DNA of 64,000 bases from Lachnospiraceae bacterium (GCA_030527645.1 JAUNAJ010000009.1:1-64000); one strand, 5' to 3'. Shown: positions 1-8,450, numbered from the stretch's first letter. The notes: generated from the letters alone by a model not told the origin. Numbers and translations are program-made.

Positions 1-48
1 CGGTGCTGCCGTTCCATTCCATTGGAATGGAACGGCAGCACCGTCCCC
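1..48. repeat. Palindromic dispersed repeat, family 1 (copy a, cut by window edge)
   Basis: A near-perfect inverted repeat with 20-base arms (1-20 and 24-43) around a 3-base centre, followed by GTCCCC. The arm text (CGGTGCTGCCGTTCC) recurs in similar form at 7642-7691, so this is a dispersed repeat rather than a lone terminator. The left part is outside the window. Confidence 0.75.
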
Positions 49-55
49 ATGTTCC

Positions 56-76
56 GCTATCGATATTATCGATAGC
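56..76. other. Perfect 10-base-arm palindrome
   Basis: GCTATCGATA and TATCGATAGC are separated by a single T. It lies about 40 bases upstream of the predicted cooS -35 box. It could be a regulator binding site; no family can be assigned from sequence alone. Confidence 0.45.
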
Positions 77-116
77 AACCCGTTGGAAAGCAAGATAGCG
101 AGATGCACCGGAATTA

Positions 117-145
117 TTGTTAATAATACACCAAAATACTATAAT
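117..145 (+). promoter_or_regulatory. Predicted sigma-A promoter of cooS
   Basis: TTGTTA (117-122) and TATAAT (140-145) are separated by 17 bases, a near-consensus vegetative promoter about 95 bases upstream of the cooS start. No other gene lies between. Confidence 0.7.
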
Positions 146-168
146 GACATTGTTAAGTTATAGTCAAT

Positions 169-186
169 TGTAACCGAAAGGTTACA
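169..186. promoter_or_regulatory. Inverted repeat in the cooS 5' leader, possible operator
   Basis: TGTAACC-GAAA-GGTTACA is a perfect 7-base inverted repeat just downstream of the -10 box. Read as DNA, TGTAAC-N6-GTTACA has the geometry of Crp/Fnr- or Rex-type sites. Read as RNA it is a short hairpin with a GAAA loop. Its position after the promoter would suit repression. The regulator is not identified. Confidence 0.4.
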
Positions 187-239
187 GCCAATGACTCAAA
201 AGGGTATTGGAAAAATGTGCATTTTGAGGAGGAAAATTG

Positions 240-2138
240 ATGAGTGAATTCAAACAGGTAACCATTGAGGAGATGGAGGCGGCTACAGAGCGGTTACTGG
301 AGACAGCTGCCAGGGTAGGAGCGGACACCTACCAGGTTCGAGTAAAAAATCAGTCTCCCCACTGTAAATTCGGTGAGCAGGGTGTGTGCTGCCGAATCTG
401 TACCATGGGTCCCTGCCGTATTACACCGAAGGCACCCAGAGGAATCTGCGGCTGCGATGCGCACGGTATCGTAGGACGTAACTTTGTACGATTCACAGCC
501 GGCGGCGGTGCTACTCATTCCGATCACGGACGTGAGATCTGCTTCGAGCTGATGGCTGCAAAACCGGAAGGACCGTTCAAGGTATCTGATCCGGAGAAAC
601 TGCTCCGCATTGCAAAAGAGTGGGATGTGGAGACAGAAGGAAAAGACATCTATGATCTGGCTCATGAGATGGCAGAGCTGGCAGCTATGGAGTACGGTAA
701 GGTACGCGGCTTCCAGAACTGGATCAAGAGAGCTCCCGAGCATACACAGAAGCTGTGGATCGACAATGAGGTAGCACCTCGTGCCGTAGACCGTGAGGTT
801 TCCACCTGTATGCATATGACTCATATGGGTAACTCTTCCAAGGCAGAGGCTCTGGTTCGTCAGTCCCTTCGTATGGGTATGGCAGACGGCTGGGGCGGCT
901 CCATGACAGGAACCGAGTTCTCTGATATCATGTTCGGAACTCCGATGCCGGTAGATACCGAGGCAAACCTTGGCGTTATGAAAGAGGACTGCGTCAACAT
1001 CGTTATGCACGGACATGACCCGTCCCTTTCCGAGTTTATCGTAAACCTCTCCGATTCTCCGGAAATGCTTGCGAGAGCGAAAGCGGTAGGAGCAAAGGGA
1101 ATCGTTGTATCCGGTATCTGCTGTACAGGTAATGAGATCACCATGCGCAGAGGTATTCCGATGGTAGGAAACTTCCTGGCTCAGGAGAACGTGATTCTGA
1201 CAGGTGCATGCGAGGCCATCGTAGTTGACGTGCAGTGTATCTTCCCTGCACTTGGACCTCTGACCAAATGCTTCCATACAAAATTCTATACAACAAGCAA
1301 GATCTGCCAGCAGCCGATGTCTGAGTTCATCCACTTTACAACAGACAATGCAATGGATGTTGCTACTCAGATCGTAGAAGAGGCTATTGATAACTTCAAG
1401 AACAGAAAGAAAGATCTTGTTCATATTCCACAGCTGAAAGCGAAAGCAACAGTAGGATATTCTGTTGAGGCTATCGTAAAACAGCTGGATACAGTTACCA
1501 ACTCTCAGGTTGATAAAACAGGAACAACCTTACCGCTGATCGAGTGCATCACCTCCGGTGTTATCCGCGGTGCAGTAGCAATGGTAGGCTGCAACAACCC
1601 GAAGGTACGTCCTGACTACCTGCATATCGAGCTGATGAAGAAGCTGATCGCTAACGATATCGTGATCATCGCATCCGGATGTTCTGCACAGGCTGCAGCA
1701 AGAGCCGGTCTGATGGACAAGGCTGCTAAGGAGATCTGCGGTGCTGGTCTGAAACGAGTATGTGAGCTGGCAGATATCCCGCCGGTACTCCACATGGGAT
1801 CCTGCGTAGACATTTCCCGAATGGTGGTTCTTGCTTCTGAGCTTGCTAAGGACTCCGGCCTGAATATTTCTCAGCTTCCTGTAGTAGGCTGTGCGCCTGA
1901 GTACATGTCCGAGAAGGCAATCTCCATCGGTAACTACGTAGTAGCAACCGGAATTGAGACCTTCCTTGGCGTAGATCCTTATGTATCCGGATCTTCAGAG
2001 GTAACAGAGTGGCTCACCAGCGGTATCCGTGACTGGGTAGAAGCTGCATATCATATTTATGAGGATCACGATCTTGACAGAATGACCCAGGGCATGATCG
2101 ACTGCATCGAGGAAAAACGTGCAGCAATCGGAATCTGA
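240..2138 (+). CDS. cooS: Anaerobic carbon-monoxide dehydrogenase, catalytic subunit
   Basis: Nickel-iron CO dehydrogenase, which interconverts CO and CO2 with ferredoxin-type electron transfer. At 632 aa it has the usual family length. The N-terminal cysteines C42, C50, C51, C54, C59 and C70/C72 match the D- and B-cluster ligands. Downstream, HGHDP, GICCTGN, the Cys of VQCIFPAL, VGCNNP, ASGCSAQ and HMGSCVD match the C-cluster histidine and cysteines. The ATG at 240 is chosen over the TTG at 237 because GAGGAGG (226-232) sits 7 bases upstream of it. The next gene is an acetyl-CoA synthase N-terminal domain, so the pair recalls the Wood-Ljungdahl CODH/ACS module, but no other pathway gene is in the window. 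A monofunctional CO-oxidising role is the alternative. Confidence 0.96.
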   Translation: MSEFKQVTIEEMEAATERLLETAARVGADTYQVRVKNQSPHCKFGEQGVCCRICTMGPCRITPKAPRGICGCDAHGIVGRNFVRFTAGGGATHSDHGREICFELMAAKPEGPFKVSDPEKLLRIAKEWDVETEGKDIYDLAHEMAELAAMEYGKVRGFQNWIKRAPEHTQKLWIDNEVAPRAVDREVSTCMHMTHMGNSSKAEALVRQSLRMGMADGWGGSMTGTEFSDIMFGTPMPVDTEANLGVMKEDCVNIVMHGHDPSLSEFIVNLSDSPEMLARAKAVGAKGIVVSGICCTGNEITMRRGIPMVGNFLAQENVILTGACEAIVVDVQCIFPALGPLTKCFHTKFYTTSKICQQPMSEFIHFTTDNAMDVATQIVEEAIDNFKNRKKDLVHIPQLKAKATVGYSVEAIVKQLDTVTNSQVDKTGTTLPLIECITSGVIRGAVAMVGCNNPKVRPDYLHIELMKKLIANDIVIIASGCSAQAAARAGLMDKAAKEICGAGLKRVCELADIPPVLHMGSCVDISRMVVLASELAKDSGLNISQLPVVGCAPEYMSEKAISIGNYVVATGIETFLGVDPYVSGSSEVTEWLTSGIRDWVEAAYHIYEDHDLDRMTQGMIDCIEEKRAAIGI

Positions 2139-2248
2139 TCCATCGAATCAGAAGCTTTCAATTCGGATAGTAATTGGATAGTAAGAGGTATAGATCCGGA
2201 TCGTCCCGGATCTGCACCAACATAATCATAACACTTTGGAGGTAACAC

Positions 2249-3142
2249 ATGACTTTATTTGACGTGGTTTACAGTGGAAATGACACTGTCTCCGGACTTA
2301 CAGAGGGTGCGATCAACGATGCAATCGCAAAATACGGAGAAGATAAGGCTATTGCATTTCCCGATACAGAATTTTCTCTTCCCTGCTTTTATGCGGTAAC
2401 AGGCACAAGGATCAACACCCTTGGTGAGCTGAAGGCAGGTCTTGAAACCGTAAAAACACTGCAGGGCCGCGGCCTGCGCCTTGGCGATGTATTCAACTCC
2501 GGTGTTGCAACAGCGATCGAGGCTGAATTCATTGAGGCGCTGAAATATATTGACGGCGCACAGCCTTATGCAGCACCTTATTCAGGATTCATTTCCGATG
2601 CCACACTGCAGGCTCTGGCAGGTCCCCTTACCTCCGGAGAGATCCCCGGTATTGCAGTTATCCTTGGAAAAGCACCGACTGCAGAGGATGCAGCAGCTCT
2701 CGTAAAGAGCTACCGGGATCAGAATATCCTTGTTACACTGGTTGGCGATGTGATCGATCAGCTGGTGGAGACAGGGGTGCAGACAGGTGCAGACGTTGGT
2801 GTGATCCCTCTCGGAAAAGATGTGACAGCAGTGGTTCATATTGTGTCCGTAGCTGTCCGTGCAGCATTGGTTCTCGGCAACATTCAGCCGGGTGATGCAG
2901 CAGGTCTGATGGATTTCACCTTCAAGGGCATTCCGGCATTCGTGAATGCTCTCGGAACTCTGGATCCTGTAACAGTTGCCGCAGGAGCAGGAGCGATCGC
3001 CCTTGGCTTCCCTGTTGTTACAAATGATGCAGAGACTGCAGCAGCAGTGAACATCAAGGTACCGAAGTCCCTGATCGTACAGCCCGACTTTGCGAAATTC
3101 AACGCAACCTCCGTCGAGGCTCGTAATCTGAAGGTAAGCTAA
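2249..3142 (+). CDS. Stand-alone N-terminal domain of CO dehydrogenase/acetyl-CoA synthase (AcsB-like)
   Basis: A 297-aa protein that aligns in family terms with the first ~310 residues of bacterial acetyl-CoA synthase. This is the Rossmann-like domain that docks on CO dehydrogenase and carries the CO channel. Recognisable stretches are YPDT-like FPDTEFSLP, EFIEALKYI, PGIAVILGKA, VIPLGKD and GFPVVT. The domains that hold the A-cluster (Cys-rich CxxC..CGC region) are absent: the frame stops at 3142 and nothing similar follows before the minus-strand Uma2 gene. GGAGG sits 6 bases before the ATG, and the gene is 110 bases downstream of cooS, probably in one operon. The protein may dock on CooS, or the rest of ACS may be encoded elsewhere. 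It is not an obvious decay product, because the domain is complete and ends cleanly. Confidence 0.85.
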   Translation: MTLFDVVYSGNDTVSGLTEGAINDAIAKYGEDKAIAFPDTEFSLPCFYAVTGTRINTLGELKAGLETVKTLQGRGLRLGDVFNSGVATAIEAEFIEALKYIDGAQPYAAPYSGFISDATLQALAGPLTSGEIPGIAVILGKAPTAEDAAALVKSYRDQNILVTLVGDVIDQLVETGVQTGADVGVIPLGKDVTAVVHIVSVAVRAALVLGNIQPGDAAGLMDFTFKGIPAFVNALGTLDPVTVAAGAGAIALGFPVVTNDAETAAAVNIKVPKSLIVQPDFAKFNATSVEARNLKVS

Positions 3143-3220
3143 GGCACTTCGTGTTCAGGAAGCAGCTTATAGAAAGCCGCATAACAATTCACTATCAATT
3201 AATAGTAAGAGCTGTTCAAT

Positions 3221-3370
3221 GCAGTCTGAGAGACTCCCGTATTTGCAGGCGGTGAGAATCACGAGCCGATCTCAGCGTGAGTCCACCCTTAGACTGCTGC
3301 AGATTTCCGTACCTCCATACGGAAATCTCCTCCTTGAGCAGTGATAGAGTCGTTACTGTTCGCAGTAACG
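3221..3370 (+). other. Structured intergenic segment with three stems
   Basis: A long imperfect stem (GCAGTCTGAG 3221-3230 with CTTAGACTGC 3288-3297, extended inside by GACTC/GAGTC and TGAGA/TCTCA) is followed by two hairpins. One has 11-base perfect arms (3301-3311 and 3318-3328). The other has 8-base arms around a TTCG loop (3351-3370). No protein frame with a ribosome site covers it. I cannot match it to a known RNA family; it could be a small RNA, an mRNA 3' end or a repeat element. Confidence 0.45.
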
Positions 3371-3394
3371 CAGCATCTACATTCCCAAAAAAGA

Positions 3395-3444
3395 ATCCCC
3401 GTCTCTTTCACCTCCATCTAAAAAGGAAGAGACGGGATTTTTTT
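3395..3444. terminator. Bidirectional intrinsic terminator
   Basis: Stem ATCCCCGTCTCTT / AAGAGACGGGAT (one bulged C) with a run of seven Ts on the plus strand. A T-rich run also follows the stem on the minus strand. It can end both the cooS operon and the convergent Uma2 gene. Confidence 0.85.
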
Positions 3445-4255
3445 ACGAAGGAAACCATTTTTTGATCGTGGACAGATTGATCACCAGATCTCCGTCATAG
3501 ATCCGGACAGGGATATCGGCGTCAAGAGGGTAGGTCCATGGACTTTCCTGTTCCAGTTCGAAAAAGTGCACAGTAATAGTTTCATGAACAGGATCAACGA
3601 TCCAGAATTCTCGAACTCCGGAATTACAATATTTAAAAAGCTTGGTGATCAGATCCTTTTGTCTTGTACTTGGTGAGAGGATTTCCACCACAAAGTCCGG
3701 TGCACCAAAAACATTCTTTTCATTGTATATTTCAGGCTTGCAGACGATGATCACATCCGGCTGTACCATGGTCTTGTTGTCGCAATCCAGCTGCACATCA
3801 ATGGGAGCAATGCCGGGGATACAATCGCCTCCTTTAGCGAAGATATAGTTAGCGATCTGCCGGTAAATTTCTCCTGCTGCAAGCTGATGAAAGCGGGTGG
3901 GAGAAGCCATGTCATAGATGTATCCATCGATCAGTTCTGTTCGATATTCATCTGGAATGGCAAAATAATCCTCTACCGTATACTCGCCCTGCCGTTTCAT
4001 TGGTTCTTTTGCATATGCAGCCACTGTTTCAGCCAGGAGTAGGCCGCTGGTGCACCTTGGAGCAGTATATGCAGGATAGCGCTCCTTTCTGAAAAGAACC
4101 TTCTCAAGAGCCAGAAGTGTATCCCGGCGCGGGCTTTTTGTTTCACCGGAAAAAATCTTCTGCAGCGTCCCGATCGGAACTCCGGATAATTCCGAAAGCT
4201 GGATGTTCGAATATCCGCATTCCTGCTTTTTCTTTTTCATCTCTTCGATTGTCAT
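3443..4255 (-). CDS. Uma2-family (DUF820) endonuclease-like protein with N-terminal HTH
   Basis: 270 aa. Residues ~1-50 form an XRE/Cro-type helix-turn-helix (YSNIQLSELSGVPIGTLQKIFSG). Residues ~85-265 form a Uma2/DUF820 domain with the PD-(D/E)XK core: VQPDVIIV, PDFVVEILSPSTRQKDLITK and FWIVDP. Such proteins are common in multicopy in Clostridia and cyanobacteria; their role is unproven. GGAGGTGA lies 7-8 bases upstream of the ATG on the minus strand. It is convergent with the cooS operon and shares its terminator. The DNA-binding domain on the same chain suggests a sequence-guided or self-regulating nuclease, which is inference. Confidence 0.8.
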   Translation of the reverse strand: MTIEEMKKKKQECGYSNIQLSELSGVPIGTLQKIFSGETKSPRRDTLLALEKVLFRKERYPAYTAPRCTSGLLLAETVAAYAKEPMKRQGEYTVEDYFAIPDEYRTELIDGYIYDMASPTRFHQLAAGEIYRQIANYIFAKGGDCIPGIAPIDVQLDCDNKTMVQPDVIIVCKPEIYNEKNVFGAPDFVVEILSPSTRQKDLITKLFKYCNSGVREFWIVDPVHETITVHFFELEQESPWTYPLDADIPVRIYDGDLVINLSTIKKWFPS

Positions 4256-4688
4256 AGATCAATCACCTCCAGTTATTTAAGAGTTTATTATTTAAAATTT
4301 AAAATAAGGTCGACGCATTCTCTTTACACAGAATCATTATATTGCTGCCTTTCCCTGAATGCAACAAATAAAACCGAAATAATACCATATTTTATATAGA
4401 TAAAACCATTTTGCAACCGCCTCGGATGAATTCGAGAAACTGTCACACATCAACGTAAATTGTTTATGGCCAGCGAATCTGCGACTATCATATCCTTGTA
4501 GTTTTCCGGTATTTCGGAATCGAGGAACCTTCCATTCACCTTCAGAAGAGACCACTGGCGCTTCTTACGAACGCATGGCGATAAGCAGTCAGACTGCGTC
4601 AGCAGCCCCCGCCGTGTTACGGCGGGGACTGCACATGGATGGGGGAGTCCCCGGGAACAGAGAGGCATCGGGAAATGAAAAAAATCGG
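4256..4688. other. Intergenic region between divergent Uma2 gene and rpsO
   Basis: No gene with a supported start is visible. The part next to 4255 is AT-rich and should hold the Uma2 promoter on the minus strand. The 4605-4656 part holds repeat family 2. The rest (about 4330-4600) shows nothing I can name. Confidence 0.5.
4605..4656. repeat. Dispersed double-hairpin repeat, family 2 (copy a)
   Basis: CCCCGCCGT-GTT-ACGGCGGGG (4607-4627), then GGGGACT (4624-4630) pairing with AGTCCCC (4646-4652). The segment ACGGCGGGGACTGC...CATGGATGGG recurs at 54931-54964, with a degenerate neighbour at about 54978-55010. Confidence 0.7.
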
Positions 4689-4717
4689 TTTACATCTGTA
4701 CGTATCTGTGTTATATT
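4689..4717 (+). promoter_or_regulatory. Predicted rpsO promoter
   Basis: TTTACA (4689-4694), 17-base spacer, TATATT (4712-4717). The ~130-base leader that follows contains short inverted repeats. Leaders of rpsO often carry an autoregulatory S15 site, but I cannot prove one here. Confidence 0.7.
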
Positions 4718-4856
4718 AGTGCGGTATGAGAACCCTGATTCGGGTAACGGACACTCCGACCCTGCCCTGATCAGAGGCAATACGCAGTAATTCCGGGCCG
4801 GCAGCAGCTGCTCAGAACGATCTGCAGAATTAATATTATTTAAGGAGGCAATCATC

Positions 4857-5123
4857 ATGATCGCAAAAGAGAAGAAACAGGAAATTATTAAAGAGTTCGC
4901 AAGAAGCGAGGGTGACACAGGTTCACCGGAGGTACAGGTAGCTATCCTGACAGCACGTATCAAAGAGCTGACAGAGCATCTGAAAACAAACCACAAGGAT
5001 CATCATTCCCGTCGCGGTATGCTGAAGATGATCGGTAAGAGACGTGGTCTTCTGGATTACCTGAAAGAGACAGATATTGAGAGATATCGTGCACTGATCG
5101 AGAAACTCGGAATCCGTAAATAA
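4857..5123 (+). CDS. rpsO: 30S ribosomal protein S15
   Basis: 88 aa, the usual length. Shows the family signature [11 protein letters not shown] near residue 20, then [32 protein letters not shown], the helices that bind 16S rRNA at the central-domain three-way junction. AAGGAGG (4842-4848) sits 8 bases before the ATG. It has its own promoter and a strong terminator, and pnp follows, the classical rpsO-pnp order of bacteria. Confidence 0.98.
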   Translation: MIAKEKKQEIIKEFARSEGDTGSPEVQVAILTARIKELTEHLKTNHKDHHSRRGMLKMIGKRRGLLDYLKETDIERYRALIEKLGIRK

Positions 5124-5151
5124 TTCGGTTTGTTCTTGCTTTCAGACAATT

Positions 5152-5180
5152 GGGCGGATTAACCATCCGCCCTGTTTTTC
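5152..5180 (+). terminator. Intrinsic terminator of rpsO
   Basis: GGGCGGAT-TAACC-ATCCGCCC with TGTTTTTC following, 28 bases after the rpsO stop codon. Confidence 0.9.
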
Positions 5181-5198
5181 TGTAAGGAGATTCGTGCA

Positions 5199-5217
5199 GG
5201 TCGAGCTTACGAGACTT
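5199..5217. repeat. Short dispersed near-palindrome, family 3 (copy a)
   Basis: GGTCGAGCTTACGAGACTT closely matches AAGTCGAGCTAGCGAGACTT at 44268-44287, and both are followed within a few bases by GCAC. Both copies lie between host genes, one after a terminator and one before it. Confidence 0.5.
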
Positions 5218-5304
5218 TTGCACGGAGCATGAATCCCGGCAGGAGAGTGAAACTCGACTGCGGTTCATCAGGTTTTAATCCGGACTATGATTCGTTCCGG
5301 GACC

Positions 5305-5347
5305 ACTGAAAAGTACATCTGACAGTTCTGCAGGTGTGCTTTTCAGT
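5305..5347 (+). promoter_or_regulatory. Stem in the pnp leader
   Basis: ACTGAAAAG (5305-5313) pairs with CTTTTCAGT (5339-5347). In many bacteria PNPase autoregulates through a 5' stem in its own leader; whether this stem serves that purpose is inference. The rest of the 5181-5504 leader holds no supported gene. Confidence 0.35.
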
Positions 5348-5504
5348 AGTTTCGGGCCGCCGGTCCGGATATCCAATGATACAGCTGTCTATGAGCCGTG
5401 CAGTTACGGAATGCAGCAGCTGTCAAAGAAAAGATACAGCTGTCTTCACGCCTTTCAGATTCGGCACGAAGCAGCAGTCAAGAAATTTATAAGGAGATTT
5501 AGAA

Positions 5505-7634
5505 ATGGAAGTTTTGAAGACATTTTCCACACCGATGGATGCAAGCTACAAGAGCTTTTCCATGGACCTTTCCGGCAGAAAACTGACCGTTGATGTAGGC
5601 CGCGTAGGAAAACAGGCAAACGGCTGTGCATTCATGCACTACGGCGATACCACACTTCTGTGTACCGCTACCGCATCCGACAAGCCAAGAGATGGCATTG
5701 ATTTCTTCCCCCTGTCCGTAGAGTACGAGGAGAAGCAGTACGCAGTAGGAAAGATCCCCGGCGGATTCAATAAGAGAGAGGGAAAGGCAACTGAGCATGC
5801 AGTTCTGACCTCCCGTGTCATCGACCGCCCCATGCGTCCTCTGTTCCCGAAGGATTACAGAAACGACGTTACACTGAACAACATGGTAATGGCAGTTGAT
5901 CCGGAGTGCAACCCGGAGGTTGTAGCAATGCTGGGATCCTCCATCGCAACCTGCATTTCCGATATCCCGTTTGACGGTCCCTGTGCAGCTACACAGATCG
6001 GAATGATCGACGGCGAGCTGATCGTAAACCCGACACTGGCTCAGAATGCAGTTTCAGATCTGAAGCTGACTGTAGCATCTACCCGCGATAAGGTCATCAT
6101 GATCGAGGCAGGTGCAAATGAAGTAAAAGAAGACAAGATGATCGAGGCAATTTATCTGGCACATCAGGTAAACGGCGAGATCATCAAATTCATCGATACC
6201 ATCGTAGCAGAGTGCGGAAAAGCAAAGCATACCTATGAGAGCTGTGCAATTCCGGAAGAGCTGTTCGAGGCGATCAAGGAGATCGTTCCTCCGGCAGAGA
6301 TGGAGGTTGCTGTCTTTACCGATGAGAAGCAGGTAAGAGAAGAGAACATCCGTCAGATCACTGCAAAGCTGGAAGAGGCATTTGCAGAAAAAGAGGAGTG
6401 GCTTGCTGTTCTTAGCGAGGCAATTTATCAGTACCAGAAAAAGACCGTACGCAAGATGATCCTTGTAGACCAGAAGCGTCCGGACGGCCGTAAGGTAAAT
6501 CAGATCCGTCCTCTGGGCGCAGAGGTTGACCTGATCCCGAGAGTACACGGTTCAGCAATGTTCACCCGTGGACAGACACAGATCTGCAACGTTTGTACTC
6601 TGGCTCCTCTGTCTGAGGCACAGAGACTGGACGGTCTTGATGAGAATGAGACAAAGAAACGCTATATGCATCACTATAACTTCCCGAGCTACTCTGTAGG
6701 CGAGACAAAGCCGTCCAGAGGACCGGGACGTCGTGAGATCGGACACGGAGCTCTTGCAGAGCGTGCTCTGATTCCGGTACTTCCAAGTGAGGCAGAGTTC
6801 CCATACGCAATCCGTACTGTATCTGAGACATTTGAGTCCAACGGATCCACCTCTCAGGCATCCGTATGTTCCTCTTCTATGTCTCTGATGGCAGCAGGTG
6901 TTCCGATCAAATCCCATGTTGCGGGAATCTCCTGCGGTCTGGTGACCGGCGCATCCGACGATGAGTACCTTGTACTGACCGATATCCAGGGTCTCGAGGA
7001 CTTCTTCGGCGACATGGACTTCAAGGTTGCAGGTACACACGAGGGTATCACAGCAATCCAGATGGATATTAAGATCCATGGTCTTACAAGAAACATCGTA
7101 GAGGAAGCAATCGCACGCTGCAAGGATGCACGTGAGTATATCCTGACAGAGGTTATGGAGAAATGCATCGCTGCTCCGCGCGAGACTGTGAATGCATATG
7201 CTCCGAAGATCGTTCAGATCCAGATCAATCCTGAGAAGATCGGTGATGTAGTAGGTCAGAGAGGAAAGACCATCAACGCAATCATCGATGAAACAGGCGT
7301 TAAGATCGATATCGATGATACCGGTGCAGTATCCGTATGCGGCACCGATCAAGCTATGATGGACAAGGCAATCGAGTACATCAATATCATTACAACTGAC
7401 TTCAAGGAAGGCCAGATCTTCACAGGAAAGGTTGTAAGCATCAAAGAGTTCGGCGCATTCATCGAGTTCGCTCCAGGCAAAGAGGGAATGGTTCACATCT
7501 CCAAAATTGCTAGAGAGAGAATCAATCATGTAGAGGATGTTCTGACTCTGGGTGACGTGGTAAGAGTTGTCTGCCTCGGAAAAGACAAGATGGGAAGAAT
7601 TAGCTTCTCCATCAAGGACTGCTCGAAGGCATAA
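5505..7634 (+). CDS. pnp: Polyribonucleotide nucleotidyltransferase (PNPase)
   Basis: 709 aa, the usual length. Phosphorolytic 3'-5' exoribonuclease of mRNA decay. Domain order: RNase PH 1 (~15-140), helical linker, RNase PH 2 (~325-520, with FTRGQTQ and the FPSYSVGE..PSRGPGRREIGHG segment), KH (~565-620, with the GxxG loop GQRGKT) and S1 (~630-705, FTGKVVSIKEFGAFIEFAPGKEGMVHISKI). AAGGAGA lies 7-8 bases before the ATG. It follows rpsO in the conserved order and has a long leader of its own. Confidence 0.98.
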   Translation: MEVLKTFSTPMDASYKSFSMDLSGRKLTVDVGRVGKQANGCAFMHYGDTTLLCTATASDKPRDGIDFFPLSVEYEEKQYAVGKIPGGFNKREGKATEHAVLTSRVIDRPMRPLFPKDYRNDVTLNNMVMAVDPECNPEVVAMLGSSIATCISDIPFDGPCAATQIGMIDGELIVNPTLAQNAVSDLKLTVASTRDKVIMIEAGANEVKEDKMIEAIYLAHQVNGEIIKFIDTIVAECGKAKHTYESCAIPEELFEAIKEIVPPAEMEVAVFTDEKQVREENIRQITAKLEEAFAEKEEWLAVLSEAIYQYQKKTVRKMILVDQKRPDGRKVNQIRPLGAEVDLIPRVHGSAMFTRGQTQICNVCTLAPLSEAQRLDGLDENETKKRYMHHYNFPSYSVGETKPSRGPGRREIGHGALAERALIPVLPSEAEFPYAIRTVSETFESNGSTSQASVCSSSMSLMAAGVPIKSHVAGISCGLVTGASDDEYLVLTDIQGLEDFFGDMDFKVAGTHEGITAIQMDIKIHGLTRNIVEEAIARCKDAREYILTEVMEKCIAAPRETVNAYAPKIVQIQINPEKIGDVVGQRGKTINAIIDETGVKIDIDDTGAVSVCGTDQAMMDKAIEYINIITTDFKEGQIFTGKVVSIKEFGAFIEFAPGKEGMVHISKIARERINHVEDVLTLGDVVRVVCLGKDKMGRISFSIKDCSKA

Positions 7635-7641
7635 TGGAACA

Positions 7642-7691
7642 GGGGGACGGTGGTGCCGTTCCACGAAAGTGGAACAGCACCACCGTCCCCC
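7642..7691. repeat. Palindromic dispersed repeat, family 1 (copy b)
   Basis: 23-base arms (7642-7664 and 7669-7691) with one mismatch around a GAAA loop. The arms begin GGGGGACGGTGGTGCCGTTCC, one side of which matches the 1-48 element. It lies 8 bases after the pnp stop and may double as a terminator, as CTTCTTTTGC follows. Confidence 0.75.
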
Positions 7692-7753
7692 TTCTTTTGC
7701 AGCATTTTTGTAATGTTTTTGACTGAGTGAAGGGAAAGAAAGGAAATGTGACA

Positions 7754-8185
7754 ATGGAAACAATCCGTATACAGTATCTGAATGATGAGATCGAGCGCCT
7801 CCGATACATTGATGGTGTATCCGACTGGATCGATCTTCGTGCGGCAGAGGATGTGGAATTAAAGGCAGGAGAGTTTAAGCTGATCCCTCTTGGTGTAGCC
7901 ATGCAGCTGCCGGAAGGCTATGAGGCTCATATCGTGCCCCGAAGCAGCACCTTCAAGAACTTCGGCATCATCCAGACCAACCATATGGGTGTCATCGATG
8001 AAACCTACTGCGGACCCAACGACTGGTGGAGAATGCCGGTATATGCAGTCCGGGATACCGTAATCCGGAAAAACGACAGGATTTGTCAGTTCCGGATCAT
8101 GCAGCATCAGCCCGCCATCAGCTTCGTTGAGGAGCAGCTGCAGGGAAACGATCGAGGAGGCTTCGGAAGCACGGGATTCAATTGA
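7754..8185 (+). CDS. dut: dUTP diphosphatase (dUTPase)
   Basis: 143 aa trimeric-type dUTPase, which hydrolyses dUTP to dUMP and pyrophosphate to keep uracil out of DNA. Conserved motifs: motif 1 [11 protein letters not shown], motif 2 [11 protein letters not shown], motif 3 [16 protein letters not shown], motif 4 DRICQFRI and the C-terminal motif 5 [14 protein letters not shown] at 7727 would add nine residues (KGKKGNVT...). The ATG at 7754 is preferred because AAAGGAAA precedes it and because family members start near here. Confidence 0.93.
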   Translation: METIRIQYLNDEIERLRYIDGVSDWIDLRAAEDVELKAGEFKLIPLGVAMQLPEGYEAHIVPRSSTFKNFGIIQTNHMGVIDETYCGPNDWWRMPVYAVRDTVIRKNDRICQFRIMQHQPAISFVEEQLQGNDRGGFGSTGFN

Positions 8186-8450
8186 AAAAAATTTCATTTC
8201 ATGAATCAAAAGAAGACGCTGCAGATTCTGCAGCGTTTAGTGCAAAAAAATAGGATTTGTGCAACTCTCTTTTGCATTGAACCTTGAAAGACTCAGGAAT
8301 TGTGCAATAGATACAGGAATAGAACATTTCCAAAACGTGACATTAGCTGTACTATAAACCTATCAAAAGTGAGACGAAACCAGAAGTCATGCTGTTGAGT
8401 TTTACAGTAAAGGGAATAGTTGGAAAGAGAAACATGGGAGGAAATGTTCA
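8186..8450 (+). other. Intergenic region before the MBL lipoprotein gene
   Basis: ACGCTGCAG-ATT-CTGCAGCGT (8216-8236) is a 9-base hairpin followed by a weak T-run, a possible dut terminator. The rest should contain the promoter of the next gene; I see no convincing -35/-10 pair. GGGAGG (8434-8439) gives the next gene a ribosome site. Confidence 0.4.

Noticed and set aside
6552..7763. Long minus-strand reading frame opposite pnp (403 codons)
   Set aside because: It is the mirror of the pnp coding frame, has low-complexity Cys/Leu/Ser-rich sequence, no ribosome site and no recognisable domain.
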